NCBI RefSeq assembly: GCF_010093205.1
Contig: NZ_PDWN01000016.1
Span: 1-64,000 of the forward strand
DNA length: 64,000 nucleotides
Origin: Pseudoxanthomonas daejeonensis
GTDB lineage: Bacteria > Pseudomonadota > Gammaproteobacteria > Xanthomonadales > Xanthomonadaceae
Direction: 5' to 3'
Shown: one piece after another, positions 44,196 to 53,722 of the stretch
How positions within the stretch are numbered: the stretch's first letter is position 1
Layout: the number at the start of each line of letters is the position of its first letter
Notes under the pieces: model-generated
What the model was told of the DNA's origin: nothing
Seen by the model: the letters and a program-made list of their open reading frames with translations, nothing else
Databases searched by the model: none
Made by a program: the position numbers and the translations under genes

Positions 44196-46670
44196 GTGTC
44201 CGTCGGCCCGGCCTCGCTGTCGGCAGCAAGCCTGCCCGCGTCCGTCGCGGTCGCCGGTACCTGCCACCACTGCGGAGAGGCGCTGCCCACGCACGCGTGC
44301 GTGCAGGAACTCGACGGCCAAGCGCGTGCGTTCTGCTGCCAGGGCTGCGCCGCCGCGGCCGAGTGGATCGCCCGTGCCGAACTGGATGGCTACTACCGCC
44401 TGCGCAACGCCAATGCCGGCAGGGTCGGCGACGAGTTGCCGGACCTGTCGGTATGGGACCGGTCCGACGTGCAGGCCGAGCATAGTCGCGTGGTCGAAGG
44501 CGGTCGCGAGATCACTGTGCTCACCGACGGCATGCGCTGCGCCGCCTGCGCGTGGCTGATCGACCGGGCGATGGCACGCGAACCGGGCGTGACCGACGCC
44601 ACCGCGAACGCGGTCACCGGGCGGATCCGCATCACCTGGGATCCGGCGCGCACGACGCTGTCGGCGCCGTTGCAACGCCTGGCCATGCTCGGCTACCGGC
44701 CGTACCTGGCCGGCAGCGAGGCGCTGGAGCGCGAACGCGTGCGCGACCGCCGCCGCTGGCTGCTGCGGCTGGGCATCGCCGGCCTCGGCACGCTGCAGGC
44801 GATGATGCTGGCCGAGGCGCTGTACCTGGACTTCGACAACACCATGCCGGTGGCCACGCGCGACTTCTTCCGCTGGCTGACCTTCCTGCTGAGCACGCCG
44901 GTGGTGTTCTACTCAGGCTGGCCGTTCATCGCCGGGGCGATGCGCGAACTGCGCGAACGCCGCCTGGGCATGGACGTGCTGGTTGCCGGCTCGGCCCTGC
45001 TGGCCTATTTCGCCAGCCTGTTCGAGACGATCCGCGGCGGCGAGCATGTCTGGTACGACGCGGCGGTGATGTTCGTGTTCCTGCTGCTGGCCGCGCGCAT
45101 GCTCGAGCAGCGCGCGCGCAGCGTGGCCAGCGCGCAGGTCGATGCGCTCGCGCGGGCGCGCCCGGCCTTCGCCACGCGCGAACGGGACGATGGCGGGCGC
45201 GAGACGGTGCCGCTGTCCGCGCTGCGAGCCGGCGACATCGCCTGCGTGGCGGCCGGCGAATCGGTTCCCGCCGACGGCAGGCTGCTCGGCGAGGAGGCAT
45301 GGTTCGAGGAAGCCCTGCTCACCGGCGAAGCGGCACCGGTACGCAAGGTGGACGGCGACGCGGTGTACGCCGGAACCGTGTGCCGCGAGCGGCCGGCGCG
45401 GCTGCGCGTGACCTGCACCGGCCCGGCGACCCGGATCTCGCAGCTGGCACGGCTGGTCGAACAGGCACAAGCGCACCGCCCTGCCCTGGCGCGCGTCGCC
45501 GACCGCCTCGCCAGCCGTTTCGTGCTGTTCCTGTTGCCGGTGGCGCTGCTGGTCTTCATCGGTTGGCGGTACCACGAACCGGCACGCGCGCTGGAAGTGA
45601 CCTTGGCCCTGCTGGTGATCAGCTGCCCGTGCGCGCTGTCGCTGGCCGTGCCGGCCGCGCTGGCCGCCGCGCACGGCGCACTGGCGCGCATCGGCCTGCT
45701 CGCCGTGCGCCCGGACGCGCTGGATACGCTGGGCCGCGCCACCGACATCGTCTTCGACAAGACCGGCACGCTCAGCGATGGCCGGCCGGTGCTTGCTGCC
45801 GTGGAGACACCCGGCAACCTGATCCACCCTGACCTCGCTTTGCGCATCGCCGCAGCGCTCGAGCGCGACAGCGGCCATCCGCTGGCCAACGCGTTCGCCC
45901 GCGTCGATGCCTCGCCCCTGCCAGCCACCCAGGTCGAAACCGTGCCCGGGCGTGGCGTGCAGGGCCAGGTCGAAGGACGCACCTGGCGACTGGGCCGCGC
46001 CGATTTCGCCGGCGCCGGCGAGGACGATGGCGCACTGTGGCTTGGCGATGGCACGAGCGCGTGCGCACGTTTCGTGCTGGAAGAGCGCGCCCGCGACGAC
46101 GCGCCCGCCGCGCTGGCGCAGTTGCGTGCGCAGGGCCTGCACCTGCACCTGGCCAGTGGCGATGGCGCGGCGGCGGTCGCACGCATGGCCATGTCCCTCC
46201 CGCTGGACGAGGCCCACGCCCGGCAGGTGCCGGAAGACAAGCTGGCGCTGGTACGCCGGCTGCAGGCGCAAGGCCGCGTCGTAGCCATGGTCGGCGACGG
46301 CCTCAACGATGCGCCCGTACTCGCCGGCGCCGACGTATCGATCGCCATGGGCGAAGGTGCGCCGCTGGCGCACCGCGCCGCCGACATGGTCACCACCGGC
46401 GGCACACTGCAGCGCATCCCCGAGGCGATCGTGCTCGCACGGCAGACCCATCGCATCATCCGGCAGAACCTCGCGTGGGCCGGCGGCTACAACCTGCTCG
46501 CATTGCCCCTGGCCGCGGCCGGCCTGGTCACGCCATGGCTGGCCGCGCTGGGCATGGCGCTGTCCTCGCTGGCCGTCACCCTCAACGCGCTGCGCCTGGC
46601 GCGGCCCACGAAGCCATCGGCGCACACGCTTGTCCCCAGCGCACCGTTGCCGGCGAAGGAAGCCCCATGA
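44196..46670 (+). CDS. ccoI: P1B-type copper-transporting ATPase CcoI (CopA2-like)
   Basis: This inner-membrane pump exports copper toward cbb3 oxidase assembly. It has 824 residues: an N-terminal Cys-rich metal-binding domain (CHHCGEALP near 23, FCCQGC near 48), a heavy-metal domain with MRCAACAW near 112, eight membrane helices, the actuator with LTGEAAPV near 376, the CPC motif at 477-479 (ISCPCALSL), phospho-acceptor Asp521 in DKTGT, and [14 protein letters not shown] near 704. The Cys-rich N-terminus and cco context point to the slow CcoI/FixI group, not to detoxification CopA. GTG 44196 is the start by position and N-terminus. Confidence 0.95.
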   Translation: MSVGPASLSAASLPASVAVAGTCHHCGEALPTHACVQELDGQARAFCCQGCAAAAEWIARAELDGYYRLRNANAGRVGDELPDLSVWDRSDVQAEHSRVVEGGREITVLTDGMRCAACAWLIDRAMAREPGVTDATANAVTGRIRITWDPARTTLSAPLQRLAMLGYRPYLAGSEALERERVRDRRRWLLRLGIAGLGTLQAMMLAEALYLDFDNTMPVATRDFFRWLTFLLSTPVVFYSGWPFIAGAMRELRERRLGMDVLVAGSALLAYFASLFETIRGGEHVWYDAAVMFVFLLLAARMLEQRARSVASAQVDALARARPAFATRERDDGGRETVPLSALRAGDIACVAAGESVPADGRLLGEEAWFEEALLTGEAAPVRKVDGDAVYAGTVCRERPARLRVTCTGPATRISQLARLVEQAQAHRPALARVADRLASRFVLFLLPVALLVFIGWRYHEPARALEVTLALLVISCPCALSLAVPAALAAAHGALARIGLLAVRPDALDTLGRATDIVFDKTGTLSDGRPVLAAVETPGNLIHPDLALRIAAALERDSGHPLANAFARVDASPLPATQVETVPGRGVQGQVEGRTWRLGRADFAGAGEDDGALWLGDGTSACARFVLEERARDDAPAALAQLRAQGLHLHLASGDGAAAVARMAMSLPLDEAHARQVPEDKLALVRRLQAQGRVVAMVGDGLNDAPVLAGADVSIAMGEGAPLAHRAADMVTTGGTLQRIPEAIVLARQTHRIIRQNLAWAGGYNLLALPLAAAGLVTPWLAALGMALSSLAVTLNALRLARPTKPSAHTLVPSAPLPAKEAP

Positions 46671-46840
46671 ACATCCTGCTGCTGCTCATCCCGATCAGCC
46701 TCGTATTGATGGGCGTGGCCGTGGCCGCGTTCGTATGGGCGGTCAAGCGCGGCCAGTTCGACGACCTCGATACGCCGGCGCTGGACATCCTCGAGGACGA
46801 CGACCGTCCCGCGCCGCCGGTGGACCGGCGCGAGCGCTGA
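46667..46840 (+). CDS. ccoS: cbb3-type oxidase assembly protein CcoS
   Basis: A 57-residue single-pass membrane protein required for cofactor insertion into cbb3 oxidase. It has one helix ([25 protein letters not shown], quoted here in outline) and the typical CcoS follow-on [19 protein letters not shown]. The start overlaps the ccoI stop by ATGA, and the next gene starts one base after its stop. Length, topology and place at the end of the ccoG-H-I-S series agree with the family. Confidence 0.93.
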   Translation: MNILLLLIPISLVLMGVAVAAFVWAVKRGQFDDLDTPALDILEDDDRPAPPVDRRER

Positions 46841-46841
46841 G

Positions 46842-47567
46842 GTGCCGATCGACCTGCCAACCCTGCTCGCTGCGCTGCTGGCCGGACTGCTCGGCGGCGT
46901 GCATTGCGCGGTGATGTGCGGCGGCATCGCCGCCGGTTTCCCGGCCATGGCCCCCGGGCGGCCGCTGGCGGTGGCCTGGCAGGCCAACCTCGGACGCATC
47001 GGCGGATATGTCATCGCCGGCGCGCTGGCCGGCGGCCTGGGCGGCGGACTGCTGCGCGTGCTGCGGATCGAGGCGCTCACCACCGGCGTGCGCATGGCGG
47101 CCGGCGTGGCGCTGATCCTGGTGGCGCTGCGCCTGCTTGATCGCGGCGGGCGCCTGGATTTCTTCGCACGACCGGGCGTTCGCGCCTGGCGCTGGATGCA
47201 GCCAGTGCATCGACGCCTGCTGCCGGCCGATCGCCCGTGGCGGCGGATCGCGCTGGGCGCGCTGTGGGGCTGGATGCCGTGCGGCCTGAGCCTGGGCCTG
47301 CTTACCGTGGCCTGGCTGCAGGCCAGCGCAGGCGGTGGCGCTCTGGTAATGGCCGCTTTCGGCCTGGGTACGCTTCCGGTGATGCTGCCGCTGACCTGGT
47401 CGGGGGCACGCATGAACCGCTGGCTGCAACGCCCCGGCCTGCGCATGGCGCTGGGGGGCGTGGTGCTTTGCGCCGGGCTGCTGACCGTGGCCGCGCCTTG
47501 GCTGATGCAGGTACCGGCGCTGCACGGACCGCTGGCGGCGCTGGGCTGCCGACCCCACGCCGGCTGA
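46842..47567 (+). CDS. sulfite exporter TauE/SafE-family (DsbD-like) membrane protein
   Basis: A 241-residue polytopic protein with about six helices. The first helix carries HCAVMCGG near residue 21 and a later one WMPCGLSLG near 142, the paired cysteine motifs of the CcdA/DsbD-like or copper-handling branch often found after ccoS. These cysteines suggest transfer of copper or thiol electrons across the membrane for cbb3 oxidase maturation; true sulfite export is unlikely here. GTG 46842 follows the ccoS stop by one base, so it is the last gene of the cco run. It converges on a diguanylate cyclase gene 20 bases away. Confidence 0.85.
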   Translation: MPIDLPTLLAALLAGLLGGVHCAVMCGGIAAGFPAMAPGRPLAVAWQANLGRIGGYVIAGALAGGLGGGLLRVLRIEALTTGVRMAAGVALILVALRLLDRGGRLDFFARPGVRAWRWMQPVHRRLLPADRPWRRIALGALWGWMPCGLSLGLLTVAWLQASAGGGALVMAAFGLGTLPVMLPLTWSGARMNRWLQRPGLRMALGGVVLCAGLLTVAAPWLMQVPALHGPLAALGCRPHAG

Positions 47568-47587
47568 AGCCCGCGGCCGAGTCGCGG

Positions 47588-48625
47588 TCAGTCGCAGACG
47601 CAGTCGCGCCCGGCGTCCTTGGCCCGGTACAGCGCCTCGTCCGCGGCGCCGGTCCAGTCCTCGATCGATTCCATGCCCTGCCCCAGTTCGGCGACTCCGA
47701 TGCTCAGGGTGACCGGCTCGCCGCCGACCGCTACCTGGGTGGCCACCGCGCGGCGCAGGCGCTCGGCCACTTCACGGGCGGCCTGGCGCTCGGTTCCGGG
47801 CAACAGCACGCCGAATTCGTCGCCACCATAGCGACCGGCCGTATCGGCGCTGCGCAGGCCTTCGCGCAGGATCGCGCAGACCTCGTGGATCACCTGGTCG
47901 CCCGCGAGGTGGCCGGCGCTGTCGTTGATCCGCTTGAAGCGGTCGATGTCGACCATCAGCAAAGACGACACCGCGCCGTAGCGCTGGAAACGCCGCAGTT
48001 CCGCCCCGACCAGCGCCAGCCATTGCGGGCGCGTGGCCAGGCCGGTCTGCGCATCGATCCGCGAGCCCTGTTCCAGCGCGCGCTTCTGCGCACGCACATT
48101 GTCGGCGAACATCCGGGTCGACGCGCCGACCGCCAGCAGGTACAGCATCAGGAACGGCAAGCACCACAGCATGGTGGCGAAGCTGCTGTGTGGCTGGAAC
48201 GCAAAGCCGTTGAAGGCAGCGGTCACCAGCGCCACCAGCACCATCACTCCCATCGAGCGCCGGGTCAGCGGCCAACCACCGGCGACGGTACGGTCCATCG
48301 CCATCACCGACGCCAGCAGCGCACTGGGCAGGAGGTCGAACTGGGCCATCGCGATCCAGAATCCCGCCAGCCCGGTATCGATGGTGAGGTTGCGGAACTC
48401 GGCCTTCAGCGGATCGGCCGTGGCATTGGACAGGCGCCAGGCCAGGACGGGCCAGCCCAGGCAGGTGAAGGCGAGCAACAGCAGCAACGTGGCCGACGCA
48501 TCCTGCCCGAGCAACGCCGAGCCGATCCCGAGCATGCCGGCATAGAAGCCCAGCGCGCGCATGGCGCACGTGTACCGGATGAAATGCCGGATTCCGGATT
48601 CGGTCTGGGGTTGCAGCTGGGGCAT
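47588..48625 (-). CDS. membrane diguanylate cyclase (MASE2-like sensor plus GGDEF)
   Basis: This inner-membrane enzyme makes cyclic di-GMP. Of 345 residues, about 20-170 form a sensor of several helices resembling MASE2 (HFIRYTCAMRALGFYAG at its start), and 185-340 form the GGDEF domain: DIDRFKRINDSAGHLAGDQ near 232, active-site GGDEF at about 267-271 with YGGDEFGVLLPG, and TLSIGVAEL near 306. No RxxD inhibitory site is evident just before GGDEF (residues read LRSADTAGRYGGDEF, where RSAD at four residues upstream could serve). No EAL domain. ATG 48625 is chosen as the start of the MASE2 part. The neighbouring Clp is a c-di-GMP-responsive regulator in Xanthomonas, 3.6 kb away. Confidence 0.9.
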   Translation of the reverse strand: MPQLQPQTESGIRHFIRYTCAMRALGFYAGMLGIGSALLGQDASATLLLLLAFTCLGWPVLAWRLSNATADPLKAEFRNLTIDTGLAGFWIAMAQFDLLPSALLASVMAMDRTVAGGWPLTRRSMGVMVLVALVTAAFNGFAFQPHSSFATMLWCLPFLMLYLLAVGASTRMFADNVRAQKRALEQGSRIDAQTGLATRPQWLALVGAELRRFQRYGAVSSLLMVDIDRFKRINDSAGHLAGDQVIHEVCAILREGLRSADTAGRYGGDEFGVLLPGTERQAAREVAERLRRAVATQVAVGGEPVTLSIGVAELGQGMESIEDWTGAADEALYRAKDAGRDCVCD

Positions 48626-48728
48626 GACGGACGACTGCGACGGGTGGCCAACATAGACGCAAGTAGCATGCCATGCGGCGCGACGGGACTTTGACCGTGC
48701 GCACAGAACTGCGCCTGCAGCGGGATAC

Positions 48729-48758
48729 AAAAAAGCCCGGCCTTGCGGCCGGGCTTTT
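48729..48758 (-). terminator. intrinsic terminator after tRNA-Gln
   Basis: A perfect 12-bp inverted repeat AAAAGCCCGGCC/GGCCGGGCTTTT (48731-48742, 48747-48758) with loop TTGC gives a strong hairpin. On the minus strand it ends in six T (48734-48729). It lies eight bases past the tRNA CCA end. It shields the diguanylate cyclase gene downstream and could also act on the opposite strand. Confidence 0.92.
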
Positions 48759-48766
48759 CCCGAAAA

Positions 48767-48841
48767 TGGCAGCCCCGGAAGGATTCGAACCTCCGAATGC
48801 CTGAGTCAGAGTCAGGTGCCTTACCGCTTGGCGACGGGGCT
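48767..48841 (-). tRNA. tRNA-Gln (anticodon CTG)
   Basis: The 75 bases fold as a tRNA: acceptor stem AGCCCCG/CGGGGCT, D-loop with AAGCGGTAAGG, anticodon stem CCTGA/TCAGG with loop CTCTGAC (anticodon CTG, reading CAG), and T-loop GGTTCGAATCC. The CCA tail is encoded (48767-48769 on the complement). Sequence and anticodon correspond to the E. coli glutamine tRNA that reads CAG. Confidence 0.96.
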
Positions 48842-48855
48842 GTAGGCAGGCCGGA

Positions 48856-48861
48856 ATTATA
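48856..48861 (-). promoter_or_regulatory. -10 element of the tRNA-Gln promoter
   Basis: TATAAT on the minus strand, a perfect -10 hexamer and rare in this GC-rich sequence, lies 14 bases upstream of the mature tRNA 5' end. No good -35 was found at 16-18 bases further upstream. A start near 48850 would give a very short 5' leader, which is common for single tRNA genes. Confidence 0.65.
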
Positions 48862-48972
48862 GTCCCGGCGGCGGGTGAATGCATCCCGCCAGTGGCGGAA
48901 CCGGGCAAGCCTGGGCCTGCCCGATCCACCGCAGCCGCACCTCCCGGAAGGAGATGCGACCGGCCAAACGCA

Positions 48973-49365
48973 TCAGCGCTTGGAGAACTGCGAAGCGCGG
49001 CGTGCCTTGTGCAGGCCGACCTTCTTGCGCTCGACCTCGCGCGCGTCGCGGGTCATGAACCCGGCCTTGCGCAGGTCGCTCTTCAGCGACTCGTCGTACT
49101 CGACCAGCGCGCGGGCGATGCCCAGGCGGATCGCACCGGCCTGGCCGGTGGTGCCGCCGCCGGCGGCGGTGACGACGATGTCGAACTTGTCCATGCTCTG
49201 GGTCAGCTCGAGCGGCTGGCGCACGATCATGCGCGCCGTTTCGCGACCGAAGAACTCGTCCAGCGGACGGCCGTTGACGGTGATGCTGCCATTACCCTTG
49301 CGCAGGAACACGCGGGCGGTGGAGGACTTGCGACGGCCGGTGCCGTAATTCTGAGTGGTAGCCAT
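48973..49365 (-). CDS. rpsI: 30S ribosomal protein S9
   Basis: S9 lies in the head of the small ribosomal subunit, and its C-terminal tail contacts P-site tRNA. The 130-residue product has the family N-terminus ([16 protein letters not shown]), the stretch [23 protein letters not shown] in the middle, and the conserved end [17 protein letters not shown]. It follows rplM after nine bases, the universal rplM-rpsI operon. Confidence 0.98.
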   Translation of the reverse strand: MATTQNYGTGRRKSSTARVFLRKGNGSITVNGRPLDEFFGRETARMIVRQPLELTQSMDKFDIVVTAAGGGTTGQAGAIRLGIARALVEYDESLKSDLRKAGFMTRDAREVERKKVGLHKARRASQFSKR

Positions 49366-49374
49366 CGTTGTGCC

Positions 49375-49803
49375 TTAGATGTCCAGCGGCTGCGGCTGCT
49401 GCGCCGCGTGCGGGTGTTCGGAACCGGAGTAGACCTTGAGCTTGCGGTACATCGCACGACCCAGCGGACCCTTCGGCAGCATGCCCTTGACGGCGATCTC
49501 GAGCACGCGCTCGGGGTGGCGCTCCAGCGCCTGGCCCAATGACTCGCTCTTGAGGTTGCCGATGTACCCGGTGAAGCGGTAGTACATCTTGTCCTGCAGC
49601 TTCCTGCCGGTCACCGTGATCTTCTCGGCGTTGATCACGACGAGGTAATCGCCGGTATCGACGTGCGGGGTGTAGACGGGCTTGTGCTTGCCGCGCAGGC
49701 GGTGGGCGATTTCGGCGGCGAGGCGGCCGAGGGTCTTGCCGGAGGCGTCGACGAGATACCAGTCGCGCTGGACGGTCTCGGACTTGGCGATGAAAGTCTT
49801 CAT
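49375..49803 (-). CDS. rplM: 50S ribosomal protein L13
   Basis: L13 is an early-assembly protein of the large ribosomal subunit. The 142 residues match the family: [20 protein letters not shown] at the start, [19 protein letters not shown], and [20 protein letters not shown] near 108. ATG 49803 gives the normal length. It heads the rplM-rpsI operon; its promoter must lie in the 237-base gap shared with the divergent coq7. Confidence 0.98.
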   Translation of the reverse strand: MKTFIAKSETVQRDWYLVDASGKTLGRLAAEIAHRLRGKHKPVYTPHVDTGDYLVVINAEKITVTGRKLQDKMYYRFTGYIGNLKSESLGQALERHPERVLEIAVKGMLPKGPLGRAMYRKLKVYSGSEHPHAAQQPQPLDI

Positions 49804-50040
49804 GGGAACCTGGTGGTTGGTCGGGCGGATTCCGGGTCCGGATTGCCCGGGCGGAACTTTGCCTCGCGTTGTGAAAGGTGCAGCAAAGAGGCGGGATGAT
49901 ACCCGTCCGGGCCGCCCCGTGCAACTTGCCGGAGTGTTGTCCTCCCTGTCCCGCGTCGCGGCTTGGCAGCCCCCGGCCGCCCGGCGGACAATCCTGTGCC
50001 GGACCCTCCACTGGCCCGGTCGACGCGTCCTGGAGCCTGC

Positions 50041-50682
50041 ATGTCCGCCGTTCGCCACCTGTCCCCGCTCGATCGCATCCTGGTCGAGGCCCAGCGCGCG
50101 CTGGAAACCACCCTGGGCGACCCCCCGGCTTCCCGACCCTGTCCGGCGCAGGCCGCCGACCCGGTCCTGCCGAAGCCGGCCCGGCGCCACGCCGCCGGCC
50201 TGATGCGGATCAACCATGTCGGCGAGGTCTGTGCCCAGGGGCTGTACTTCGGCCAGGCCGCCGTTGCCCGGGATCCGGCCACGCGCGGGCACCTGCTGGA
50301 AGCGGCGCAGGAGGAGACCGACCACCTCGCATGGTGCGCGCAGCGACTGCGCGAGCTCGACAGCCGTCCCAGCCTGTTCAACCCGCTCTGGTACGCCGGC
50401 AGCTATGCGATCGGCACACTGGCCGGGCTGCGCGGGGACGGCTGGAACCTGGGCTTCGTGGTGGAGACCGAACGCCAGGTCGAGGCGCACCTGGACGAGC
50501 ACCTGGAATCCCTGCCGGCCGCCGATGAGCGCAGCCGGGAAATCATCCGGGTGATGAAGGAAGACGAGGCCCGCCACGCCGACCATGCCGAGCAGGCCGG
50601 GGCCAGGGTGCTGCCGGCCCCCATCCCGATGGTGATGGCCGGCGCCTCCCGGCTGATGAAACTGGTCGCCTACCGCCTCTGA
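50041..50682 (+). CDS. coq7: 2-polyprenyl-3-methyl-6-methoxy-1,4-benzoquinone hydroxylase
   Basis: Coq7 is a di-iron, membrane-associated monooxygenase for a late hydroxylation in ubiquinone synthesis. The 213 residues contain the six-ligand di-iron set: Glu in [12 protein letters not shown] near 60, Glu and His in QEETDHLAW near 91-94, Glu in VVETERQVE near 143, and Glu and His in DEARHADHA near 175-178. ATG 50041 is the start of the family N-terminus. It stands alone between divergent rplM and convergent gdx. Confidence 0.95.
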   Translation: MSAVRHLSPLDRILVEAQRALETTLGDPPASRPCPAQAADPVLPKPARRHAAGLMRINHVGEVCAQGLYFGQAAVARDPATRGHLLEAAQEETDHLAWCAQRLRELDSRPSLFNPLWYAGSYAIGTLAGLRGDGWNLGFVVETERQVEAHLDEHLESLPAADERSREIIRVMKEDEARHADHAEQAGARVLPAPIPMVMAGASRLMKLVAYRL

Positions 50683-50811
50683 CCGCGCGCAGTTCTCCGG
50701 CCCGCGCAGCAGGGCTTGCCCCGCTGCTCCCATGCGAGGCGGACCAGGCCTGCGGGGCAGATCCCGCCCCGCGATCCAGGCCGGCTCCGTGGCAACCCGC
50801 GCGCTGCATGC

Positions 50812-51132
50812 TCAGGCCGGCGACACCAGCTTCAGGCCCGCCACTCCGGCCACGATCAGGCCGATGCAGGCCAGCCGGGCCGGCGACGCGCTCTCTCCCA
50901 GCAGCACGATGCCCATCAGCGCCACCCCGACCGCGCCGATGCCGGTCCATACCGCGTAGGCGGTCCCGACCGGGATCGAGCGCATGGCCAGGGTCATCAG
51001 GTACAGGCTCACGGCGGCCGCGGCGGCTGTGCCCAGGCTGGGCCAGAGCCGGGTGAAACCCTCGGTGTGCTTGAGGCCGAGGGCGAACCCGATCTCGAAC
51101 AGGCCGGCCAGCAGCAGGTAGGTCCACGCCAT
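50812..51132 (-). CDS. gdx: small multidrug resistance family, guanidinium exporter Gdx (SugE)
   Basis: A four-helix antiporter of 106 residues that works as a dual-topology dimer in the inner membrane. It matches the SugE/Gdx group, now known to export guanidinium, with the key Glu in [22 protein letters not shown] near residue 13 and the signature [16 protein letters not shown] near 60. ATG 51132 is preferred, as the AAGGAG ribosome site is eight bases upstream; the ATG six bases earlier is too close to it. The leader contains a terminator hairpin at 51174-51207, but a guanidine riboswitch could not be recognised. Confidence 0.93.
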   Translation of the reverse strand: MAWTYLLLAGLFEIGFALGLKHTEGFTRLWPSLGTAAAAAVSLYLMTLAMRSIPVGTAYAVWTGIGAVGVALMGIVLLGESASPARLACIGLIVAGVAGLKLVSPA

Positions 51133-51173
51133 CGTCATTTCTCCTTCGGTCGCGGGAATCAGAACGCAGGGAT

Positions 51174-51207
51174 AAAAAAAGCGGCCCGGAGCAAGGCTCC
51201 GGACCGC
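51174..51207 (-). terminator. intrinsic terminator between speD and gdx
   Basis: GCGGCCCGGAGC (51181-51192) pairs with GCTCCGGACCGC (51196-51207) apart from one mismatch, around a three-base loop. On the minus strand the stem is followed by seven T (51180-51174). It ends the speD transcript 110 bases after its stop. It lies 42 bases before gdx, so it might also be the terminator of a regulated leader. Confidence 0.9.
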
Positions 51208-51317
51208 CGTCGGTCTTCGTCCGCGGCCTGGGCCGCGCGCGGGACGTCCCGCGAATTCGTGCAGCGATCCTGCCACCGGCAGGCTGAATCCCCCGTCACC
51301 CGGCGACGCGGACAGGC

Positions 51318-52121
51318 CTATTCCGACAGGTTGCGCCCGTGGAACAGTTCTTCGATCTCGCGCTTGAGCAGCGCCTCGATCCGCATCCGCTCCTTGAACG
51401 AGAGATTCCGCGCCTTTTCCTCGAACAGGTAGGTGTCGAGGTCGAACTCCTTCAGGTGCGTCTTCGTATGGAAGATGTTTTCCTGGTAGACGTTCACGTC
51501 GATCGACTCGTAGCGCGACTTGATGTTCTTCGCCAGGTAGTCCTGGATCGAATTGATCTTGTGGTCGATGTAGTGCTTCTTGCCCTTGATGTCGCGGGTG
51601 AAGCCGCGCACGCGGTAGTCCATCACCACGATGTCGGACTCGAAGCTCTCGATCAGGTAGTTCAGCGCCTTCAGCGGCGAGATCACGCCACAGGTGGCCA
51701 CGTCGATGTCCGCGCGGAAGGTCGCGATCCCGTTCTGCGGGTGCGTTTCCGGGTAGGTATGGACGGTGATGTGGCTCTTGTCCATGTGCGCGACCACGGC
51801 CTCGGAGATGACCTCCTTGCCGGCCTGCTTCTTGTCGATCACCGGCTCCTCGGAAATGAGGATGGTCACCGAGGCACCCTGCGGGTCGTAGTCCTGGCGG
51901 GCCACGTTCAGGATGTTGGCGCCGATGATCTGGGCCACGTCGGTCAGGATCTGGGTCAGACGGTCGGCGTTGTACGCCTCATCGATGTACTCGATGTAGC
52001 GCTGGCGCTCGTCTTCGGAGACCGCATAGCAGACGTCATAGATGTTGAAGCTCAACGCCTTGGTCAGGTTGTTGAAGCCTTGCAGCCTCAGGCGCGGCAG
52101 CGGTTTGACCACGGCGGTCAT
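51318..52121 (-). CDS. speD: S-adenosylmethionine decarboxylase proenzyme
   Basis: SpeD makes decarboxylated AdoMet for spermidine synthesis, using a pyruvoyl cofactor produced by self-cleavage. This is the E. coli type (class 1A), 267 residues long. The cleavage site Lys115-Ser116 is intact in [13 protein letters not shown], followed by [22 protein letters not shown] and [28 protein letters not shown] 52121 is preferred over 52157, since the family begins with the stretch [19 protein letters not shown]. It is divergent to clp over 119 bases, as I would expect in xanthomonads. Confidence 0.96.
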   Translation of the reverse strand: MTAVVKPLPRLRLQGFNNLTKALSFNIYDVCYAVSEDERQRYIEYIDEAYNADRLTQILTDVAQIIGANILNVARQDYDPQGASVTILISEEPVIDKKQAGKEVISEAVVAHMDKSHITVHTYPETHPQNGIATFRADIDVATCGVISPLKALNYLIESFESDIVVMDYRVRGFTRDIKGKKHYIDHKINSIQDYLAKNIKSRYESIDVNVYQENIFHTKTHLKEFDLDTYLFEEKARNLSFKERMRIEALLKREIEELFHGRNLSE

Positions 52122-52240
52122 GCCTCTGGGGGTGGAAAACGCGGCATTATGGGCCAAAGCCGGTGACCGCGGTATGTCTGGATGTCACCGGGGTTTGCCG
52201 GACGACCCGCGGCCGGCTATCTTCGGGCGCTTCGAATCCC

Positions 52241-52927
52241 ATGAAACACAGGAACCTCGCCGTGACTCCCCTGCGCTTCACCAGCAGCCCGCTCTTGCTG
52301 GATCAGGCCGCCATCGAGCGTTTCCTGGCCCATTGCCAGCGCCGGCGCTACCCCAACCGCACCGACGTGTTCCGCCCGGGTGACCCGGCAGGCACGCTCT
52401 ATTACGTGGTCAACGGCTCGGTCAGCATCATTGCCGAGGAAGAAGACGGCCGCGAACTGGTCCTGGGCTACTACGGCGCGGGCGAGTTCGTCGGCGAAAT
52501 GGGCCTGTTCATCGAGTCCGACAGCCGCGAGGTCATCCTGCGCACCCGCAGCGCCTGCGAGCTGGCCGAAATCAGCTACGACCGCCTGCAGCAGCTGATG
52601 CTGGGCCCGCTGTCCGGCGACGCCCCGCGCCTGCTCTATTCCATCGGCGTGCAGCTCTCGCGCCGCCTGCTGACCACCAGCCGCAAGGCCAGCCGCCTGG
52701 CCTTCCTGGACGTCACCGACCGGATCGTGCGCACCCTGCACGACCTGGCCAAGGAGCCGGAGTCGATGAGCCACCCGCAGGGAACCCAGATGCGCGTATC
52801 GCGGCAGGAACTGGCGCGCCTGGTCGGGTGCTCGCGCGAGATGGCCGGCCGGGTGCTGAAGAAGCTCCAGATCGACGGCCAGTTGCATGCGCGTGGCAAG
52901 ACCGTGGTGCTCTACGGCACCCGCTGA
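52241..52927 (+). CDS. clp: CRP/FNR-family regulator Clp
   Basis: Clp is the CRP-like global regulator of Xanthomonas and relatives; its DNA binding is inhibited by c-di-GMP rather than promoted by cAMP, and it controls exoenzymes and exopolysaccharide. The 228 residues closely resemble Xanthomonas Clp: FRPGDPAGTLYYVVNGSVSII near 47, the ligand region GEFVGEMGLFIES near 85, dimer helix KASRLAFLDVTDRIVRTLHDLA, and the helix-turn-helix VSRQELARLVGCSREMAGRVLKKL near 185. ATG 52241 gives close to the 230 residues of Xanthomonas Clp. It may link the diguanylate cyclase nearby to secretion and degradative genes such as the xylan locus. Confidence 0.95.
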   Translation: MKHRNLAVTPLRFTSSPLLLDQAAIERFLAHCQRRRYPNRTDVFRPGDPAGTLYYVVNGSVSIIAEEEDGRELVLGYYGAGEFVGEMGLFIESDSREVILRTRSACELAEISYDRLQQLMLGPLSGDAPRLLYSIGVQLSRRLLTTSRKASRLAFLDVTDRIVRTLHDLAKEPESMSHPQGTQMRVSRQELARLVGCSREMAGRVLKKLQIDGQLHARGKTVVLYGTR

Positions 52928-52954
52928 CGGCCGCGGCGGCCGGGCCGCGCATTG

Positions 52955-53707
52955 ATGGAATTCGGGGAAACTTTCTTCTGGTTCGTCCTGATCGGGCTGT
53001 GTGCGCAGCTGATCGACGGGGCGCTGGGCATGGCCTATGGCCTGGTGTCCTCGTCGGTGCTGCTGGGCATGGGCCTGCCCCCAGCCCAGGTCAGTGCCAG
53101 CATCCACGCCGCCGAGGTCTTCACCACCGGCGCCTCCGGGGCCTCGCACCTGGCCATGGGCAATGTCGACCGGCGCCTGTTCCTGCGCCTGGCCGTGCCT
53201 GGCGTGATCGGCGGCGTCATCGGCGCCTACGTCCTCACCCAGATCCCGGGCGAGATCATCCGACCGTTCGTCTACGCCTACCTGCTGGTCCTGTCCGTGC
53301 TGATCCTGGTCCGGGCCAGTGGCCGGCTGGTGCCACGACGCGAAGTCCGCCGGGTGCCCGTGCTGGGCTTCTTCGCCGGGCTGCTCGATGCCAGCGGCGG
53401 CGGCGGCTGGGGACCGCTGGCCACCTCGACGCTGCTGGCCGGCGGCGGCCAGGCCCGCACCGTGATCGGCTCGGTCAACGCGGCCGAGTTCGTGGTGACG
53501 CTGGCCGTCTCGATCACCTTTTTCCTGTCGATCGGCCTGGAGCACCTGCAGATCGTCGCCGGACTGCTGGTCGGCGGCATGATCGCCGCGCCGGTAGCCG
53601 CGGTGCTGGTCAAGCGCGTGCGCGAGCAGTGGGTACTTGTGGCCGTCGGCGTGCTGGTGCTGTGCATCAGCCTTTACCAGATCGGCCACGCGTTGCTGAA
53701 CCTCTAG
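52955..53707 (+). CDS. TSUP-family (TauE/SafE) membrane transporter
   Basis: A 250-residue inner-membrane protein with about eight helices, of the family that exports sulfite, sulfoacetate or related anions. Both repeat signatures are visible: AQLIDGALGMAYGLVSSSVLL near residue 17 and GFFAGLLDASGGGGWGPLATSTLL near 130. ATG 52955 is preferred over a TTG three bases earlier. It follows clp by 27 bases in the same direction and may be read with it, then converges on the HAD gene 15 bases away. The substrate cannot be named. Confidence 0.88.
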   Translation: MEFGETFFWFVLIGLCAQLIDGALGMAYGLVSSSVLLGMGLPPAQVSASIHAAEVFTTGASGASHLAMGNVDRRLFLRLAVPGVIGGVIGAYVLTQIPGEIIRPFVYAYLLVLSVLILVRASGRLVPRREVRRVPVLGFFAGLLDASGGGGWGPLATSTLLAGGGQARTVIGSVNAAEFVVTLAVSITFFLSIGLEHLQIVAGLLVGGMIAAPVAAVLVKRVREQWVLVAVGVLVLCISLYQIGHALLNL

Positions 53708-53722
53708 GCCGGCGGCCCGCGG

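Noticed and set aside
51208-51317. Guanidine-II (mini-ykkC) riboswitch before gdx
   Set aside because: Only one GGGACGTCCC palindrome is present and its loop would be ACGT, not ACGR; a second hairpin of the pair is missing.
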